Virus record (IMG/VR): IMGVR_UViG_3300037069_001481 | Coordinates: 1-22,495 of that record | Source of the DNA: a virus | DNA length: 22,495 nt | Reading direction: 5' to 3' (one strand) | In this document: piece after piece, positions 20,152 through 22,495 of the stretch | Numbering within the stretch: position 1 is the first letter of the stretch | Layout: each line of letters opens with the position of its first letter | The notes under the pieces: generated by a model | Told to the model about the DNA's origin: nothing | The model's database searches: none | The model's input: only the letters and a program-made list of their open reading frames with translations | Translations under genes and position numbers: made by a program

Positions 20152-20905
20152 CATCAACTTCGACAATATAAAGTTCAGGGCATCTTCATGGGGCAATTTA
20201 CTCAGCGAACCACAAGCAAAAGCAGATAAAGAAGCCGGTAAACTTGGACTAAGCTGCCAAAAGGAACTGCTGAAAATATACCGCAAAGAGATATGGCAAT
20301 GGGATGAAGATGATGTGTACACAGTACCAATGGAGAAGGGTACATTAGTCCAAACAGACAGCATATTCATGTACAGCAAGGTACAGGGACAGTTATTTAC
20401 AGAAAACAGCGAACATTTAGAGAACGAATGGTTCAAAGGAACACCCGATGTTTTCTTAGGAGAAACAATCCGCACCGCTACACAGGTAGATGACATGAAG
20501 AATAGTTGCCTTTTAAGCAATTACACTGACAAGATGGTAGAAACTGTCACTCCTGCCCAGAAATGCCAATTAAACTGCTACTACGACCTCACAGGAGCAT
20601 CAGGAGGCAACATTGTACACGCATTAATGTCCTTACCACAAGAAATGTTTGAAAAAGAGTGCGAAAAAGTACTTTGGAGAATGACAAACAACGGAGAGGC
20701 AGCTACAGAATACTCTCCGGCATATCTGGAAGAAGTAGAACGCCTGAAAAAGAAATGGATATACGATCATATCCCTGAAGAAGAGAGAATTTTCATCCAA
20801 CCTGTACCCAAAGACGAAGAATTAATCGAAAAAATGAAGCAAAAAGTACCAAGATTAAGAGAATGGTTGTATGAATTTCATAAAAAACGCTTAAATTTAC
20901 AATGA
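20138..20905 (+). CDS. YqaJ-like PD-(D/E)XK nuclease, first of two
   Basis: A 255-residue exonuclease-type protein. The core reads FRASSWGNLLS (13-23), KGTL (67-70), FKGTPDV (99-105, D104), DDMK (118-121; the D119-x-K121 pair), then QLNCYYDLTG (144-153), which fits the Q and YM.LT part of YqaJ/lambda-exo-like nucleases. Such enzymes degrade one strand for recombination, usually with a single-strand annealing protein. The Glu that follows KGTL in the second copy (KGTLCE) is not evident here (KGTLVQ), so activity is uncertain. C-terminal PEEERIFIQPVPKDEEL (214-230) matches the next gene's PEENRIIRFPVIRNEEQ. It overlaps the gene before it by 14 bases. Confidence 0.7.
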   Translation: MQQDNINFDNIKFRASSWGNLLSEPQAKADKEAGKLGLSCQKELLKIYRKEIWQWDEDDVYTVPMEKGTLVQTDSIFMYSKVQGQLFTENSEHLENEWFKGTPDVFLGETIRTATQVDDMKNSCLLSNYTDKMVETVTPAQKCQLNCYYDLTGASGGNIVHALMSLPQEMFEKECEKVLWRMTNNGEAATEYSPAYLEEVERLKKKWIYDHIPEEERIFIQPVPKDEELIEKMKQKVPRLREWLYEFHKKRLNLQ

Positions 20906-20953
20906 AAATACTACTGAAGTAGAAAGCAGATAGTTAATATCAATAAAAGAACT

Positions 20954-21055
20954 TCCTTAGAGGGAGGTTTCGGTCTGAACGCCGTAAAATACCCATCAAA
21001 GTGTGGTTGTTAGCCGTTCACTTTCTACCCGAAGCCAATCTCTAAGGATTTTTTT
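20954..21055 (+). promoter_or_regulatory. structured leader that sequesters a Shine-Dalgarno
   Basis: TCCTTAGAG (20954-20962) pairs exactly with CTCTAAGGA (21040-21048), whose AAGGA (21044-21048) is a good Shine-Dalgarno seven bases before the ATG at 21056. Inside it GGTTTCGG (20966-20973) pairs with CCGAAGCC (21029-21036) with one G-U, and TGAACG (20976-20981) with CGTTCA (21015-21020). AAAGTG (20998-21003) could instead pair with CACTTT (21019-21024), competing with the last helix. Seven U (21049-21055) follow the outer helix, so it might also terminate. No known riboswitch class is recognised. Confidence 0.55.
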
Positions 21056-21922
21056 ATGTCAGTAAATTTTAAAAAAGTAAGATTTGGTTGTTATGCTCTT
21101 GGAAAAATTGTTGGACTTGACCAGGGCGAAAAAATCCCTGCTAGAGAACTCCGAATATTAGAAAAACTAGAAAGTCAAGAAACTCCTCTAACTGATATTG
21201 AGCAGGAGTACATGATAGACTTAAAAAGGCAGAGGGGGTTAGCAGAAAAAACATTATCCAAGACTTGCATTAATTACCTAAGAGAAGAATTATTTATTTA
21301 TCACACATACGGTCAGCGAATACGTCCCGGCGGGGAATCCATGTCAGAGTCTAATTCAAGGATAATGAAAGGGACACTTTGCGAAAGTTTTGCCGTTGAG
21401 TTGCTTTCAAGGCATGATGGTATAAATTATAAAAAGAATGAAAAAAAGTATAGGAATAAATGGGTAGTTGGGATACCAGATATTAATCACAAAAAAAGGC
21501 TTGGAGATAGAACGGTAATTGACATAAAATCAAGTTGGGATATGTATACCTTTATGAACAATTTACCAAAGAAGTTAGCCCCGACACATAACCATCAAGT
21601 TCAAGGATATATCTCATTAACAAAAGCTGATGTTGGCGAAGTTTGCCATGTACTAGTAAGCGCACCAGAAGAACTTATTGAAAAACAAGTTGCTAAACTT
21701 AGGTATAAAAATGTTTTTGCAACAAGAGAAGAATTAGAAATTGCAGAGGAAATGACAAGGCGAAGCATGAGATTTGATGATATTCCTGAAGAAAACAGAA
21801 TAATCAGATTCCCAGTAATTAGGAATGAAGAACAGCAACAAGAACTGTTTGAAAGGGTAGATTTATGCAGAGAGTGGTTAGTGGAGTACCAGAAAACACA
21901 TAATGAATATTTTAAAAAGTAG
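21056..21922 (+). CDS. YqaJ-like PD-(D/E)XK nuclease, second of two
   Basis: A 288-residue homologue of the preceding nuclease with a fuller catalytic set: KGTLCE (105-110, E110), VVGIPDI (137-143, D142), VIDIKSSWDMYTF (154-166; D156, K158), and NHQVQGYISLTKA (179-191; Q181). The N-terminal extension (about 1-95, helical, charged) has no clear counterpart in the first copy. It should act in phage recombination as a nuclease trimming DNA ends. It is separated from the first copy by a 150-base structured leader and uses a clear AAGGA Shine-Dalgarno, unlike other genes here. It looks more A/T-rich at third positions than the first copy, which may mean a different origin. Confidence 0.75.
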   Translation: MSVNFKKVRFGCYALGKIVGLDQGEKIPARELRILEKLESQETPLTDIEQEYMIDLKRQRGLAEKTLSKTCINYLREELFIYHTYGQRIRPGGESMSESNSRIMKGTLCESFAVELLSRHDGINYKKNEKKYRNKWVVGIPDINHKKRLGDRTVIDIKSSWDMYTFMNNLPKKLAPTHNHQVQGYISLTKADVGEVCHVLVSAPEELIEKQVAKLRYKNVFATREELEIAEEMTRRSMRFDDIPEENRIIRFPVIRNEEQQQELFERVDLCREWLVEYQKTHNEYFKK

Positions 21923-21952
21923 TAACTTGCTGCAAACCAAACGGCAGGTTTA

Positions 21953-22432
21953 TTGAAAAATAAAATTTACAGGTTCAACATTACACCCCAAACCCATGTC
22001 AGAGCGACACAGGGCGACCGCATCTTTTTCCGTATTCCAAGAGAAAAATTATTGCCATCAGGGCTTCGCAGATTAATGCGGTTGGAAAGATACAATCAAT
22101 ATAAGGAGGATGTAAGGGCAATCGCCAAGCAGATTAAATTTGACTTCCCGATGGAGGGAGCGCAGATTCGATTCTATTTGCCATGCCCTAAATCTTGGAG
22201 CAAGAAAAAAAGGATACGTTACCACGGTACTTTACACGCCTCTCGGCCTGATCTTGACAACTGTTTGAAATCCCTGATTGACAGTTTATTCACCGAAGAT
22301 AAAACGGTAGGTCACTTAGAGGTTTCTAAGCATTGGGTAGACAGCCCATCAGGATGGATAGACATTTCAATTAAAGAAGCCATATTCCCTGTAATACCCC
22401 ATCCTTCTAAGGAGCAGTTTGTGCTTCAATAA
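21953..22432 (+). CDS. rusA: RusA-family Holliday junction resolvase
   Basis: A 159-residue endonuclease. The RusA hallmark is RPDLDNCLKSLIDSL (98-112; D100, D102, D110), followed by TEDKTVGHLEVSKHW and a beta strand GWIDISI (134-140). RusA enzymes cut four-way junctions as dimers, resolving recombination and replication intermediates, which fits its place after two recombination nucleases. There is no ATG; the only start after the in-frame stop at 21923 is TTG at 21953. The upstream gap of 30 bases has no promoter box, so it is probably co-transcribed with the nuclease. Confidence 0.85.
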   Translation: MKNKIYRFNITPQTHVRATQGDRIFFRIPREKLLPSGLRRLMRLERYNQYKEDVRAIAKQIKFDFPMEGAQIRFYLPCPKSWSKKKRIRYHGTLHASRPDLDNCLKSLIDSLFTEDKTVGHLEVSKHWVDSPSGWIDISIKEAIFPVIPHPSKEQFVLQ

Positions 22433-22495
22433 GCCTCTTATAGCCTTACAGGCATATTATATACGCCAAATGTCAATATTTTTGAGACATATAGA

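Noticed and set aside
20128-20520. 130-codon minus-strand frame opposite the first YqaJ-like nuclease
   Set aside because: Antisense to a clear nuclease domain and without its own promoter or start context.
22470-22495. ATG followed by an open frame to the right end
   Set aside because: Only eight codons are visible, with no recognisable leader; too short to support a gene call.
1-22495. CRISPR array, tRNA or rRNA genes
   Set aside because: I found no regularly spaced repeats with unique spacers, and no cloverleaf or rRNA-like sequence. The repeats found are two-copy or part of the candidate origin.

Overview
The window is AT-rich DNA packed with short, tightly spaced and often overlapping genes, and it reads as the early (regulation, replication, recombination) part of a temperate phage or prophage of a Bacteroidetes host. 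The evidence for the host is the promoter style (perfect TAnnTTTG -7 boxes, some with a TTTG -33 box), AT-rich start-codon leaders that mostly lack a Shine-Dalgarno, and gene families I associate with Bacteroidetes phages (DUF4373/Lin1244-like, YopX, DUF551, YqaJ-like nuclease, RusA). No structural, lysis or integrase gene is present.

There are four transcription blocks. (1) Leftward, 5230 to 1: about ten small accessory genes of mostly unknown function, several with Zn-binding Cys/His clusters, ending near a 5' fragment of an IS605-type tnpB at 309-581. (2) Rightward, 5394 to 13820: a small HTH repressor-like gene with its own terminator, a DUF4373 replication-type gene, a repeat-rich AT-rich spacer that could be an origin, a primase-helicase fusion, a run of small genes including a stand-alone DnaA C-terminal DNA-binding domain, a PP-loop (PAPS-reductase-like) enzyme and a small SAM methyltransferase. 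Blocks 1 and 2 are driven by back-to-back promoters in 5304-5366, with an inverted repeat around the rightward promoter that looks like an operator. (3) Leftward, 15965 to 13817: a basic DNA-binding-type protein, YopX, a small conserved gene, two very short genes coupled by ATGA overlaps, and a cytosine-C5 methyltransferase-like gene that meets block 2 tail to tail. (4) Rightward, 17962 to the right end: a ribbon-helix-helix-like gene, small genes, two tandem homologous YqaJ-like nucleases and a RusA resolvase. This is the recombination module.

Between blocks 3 and 4 lies a gene-free stretch of more than 550 bp followed by a free-standing HNH homing endonuclease with repeated NUMOD-type DNA-binding units.

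The most unusual signals are: (a) a leader of about 100 nt before the second YqaJ-like nuclease, in which a long-range 9-bp helix hides a good Shine-Dalgarno, resembling a cis-acting riboregulator in a host group that rarely uses Shine-Dalgarno; (b) a 57-bp diverged direct repeat flanking the PP-loop gene, one copy being a gene remnant, which marks a cassette exchange; (c) the candidate origin and an exact DnaA-box sequence next to a phage that carries its own DnaA-type DNA-binding domain; (d) promoters placed so close to start codons that two operons should begin with leaderless mRNA. Functions for most small genes are unknown. All family assignments were made by eye from motifs, without database searches.
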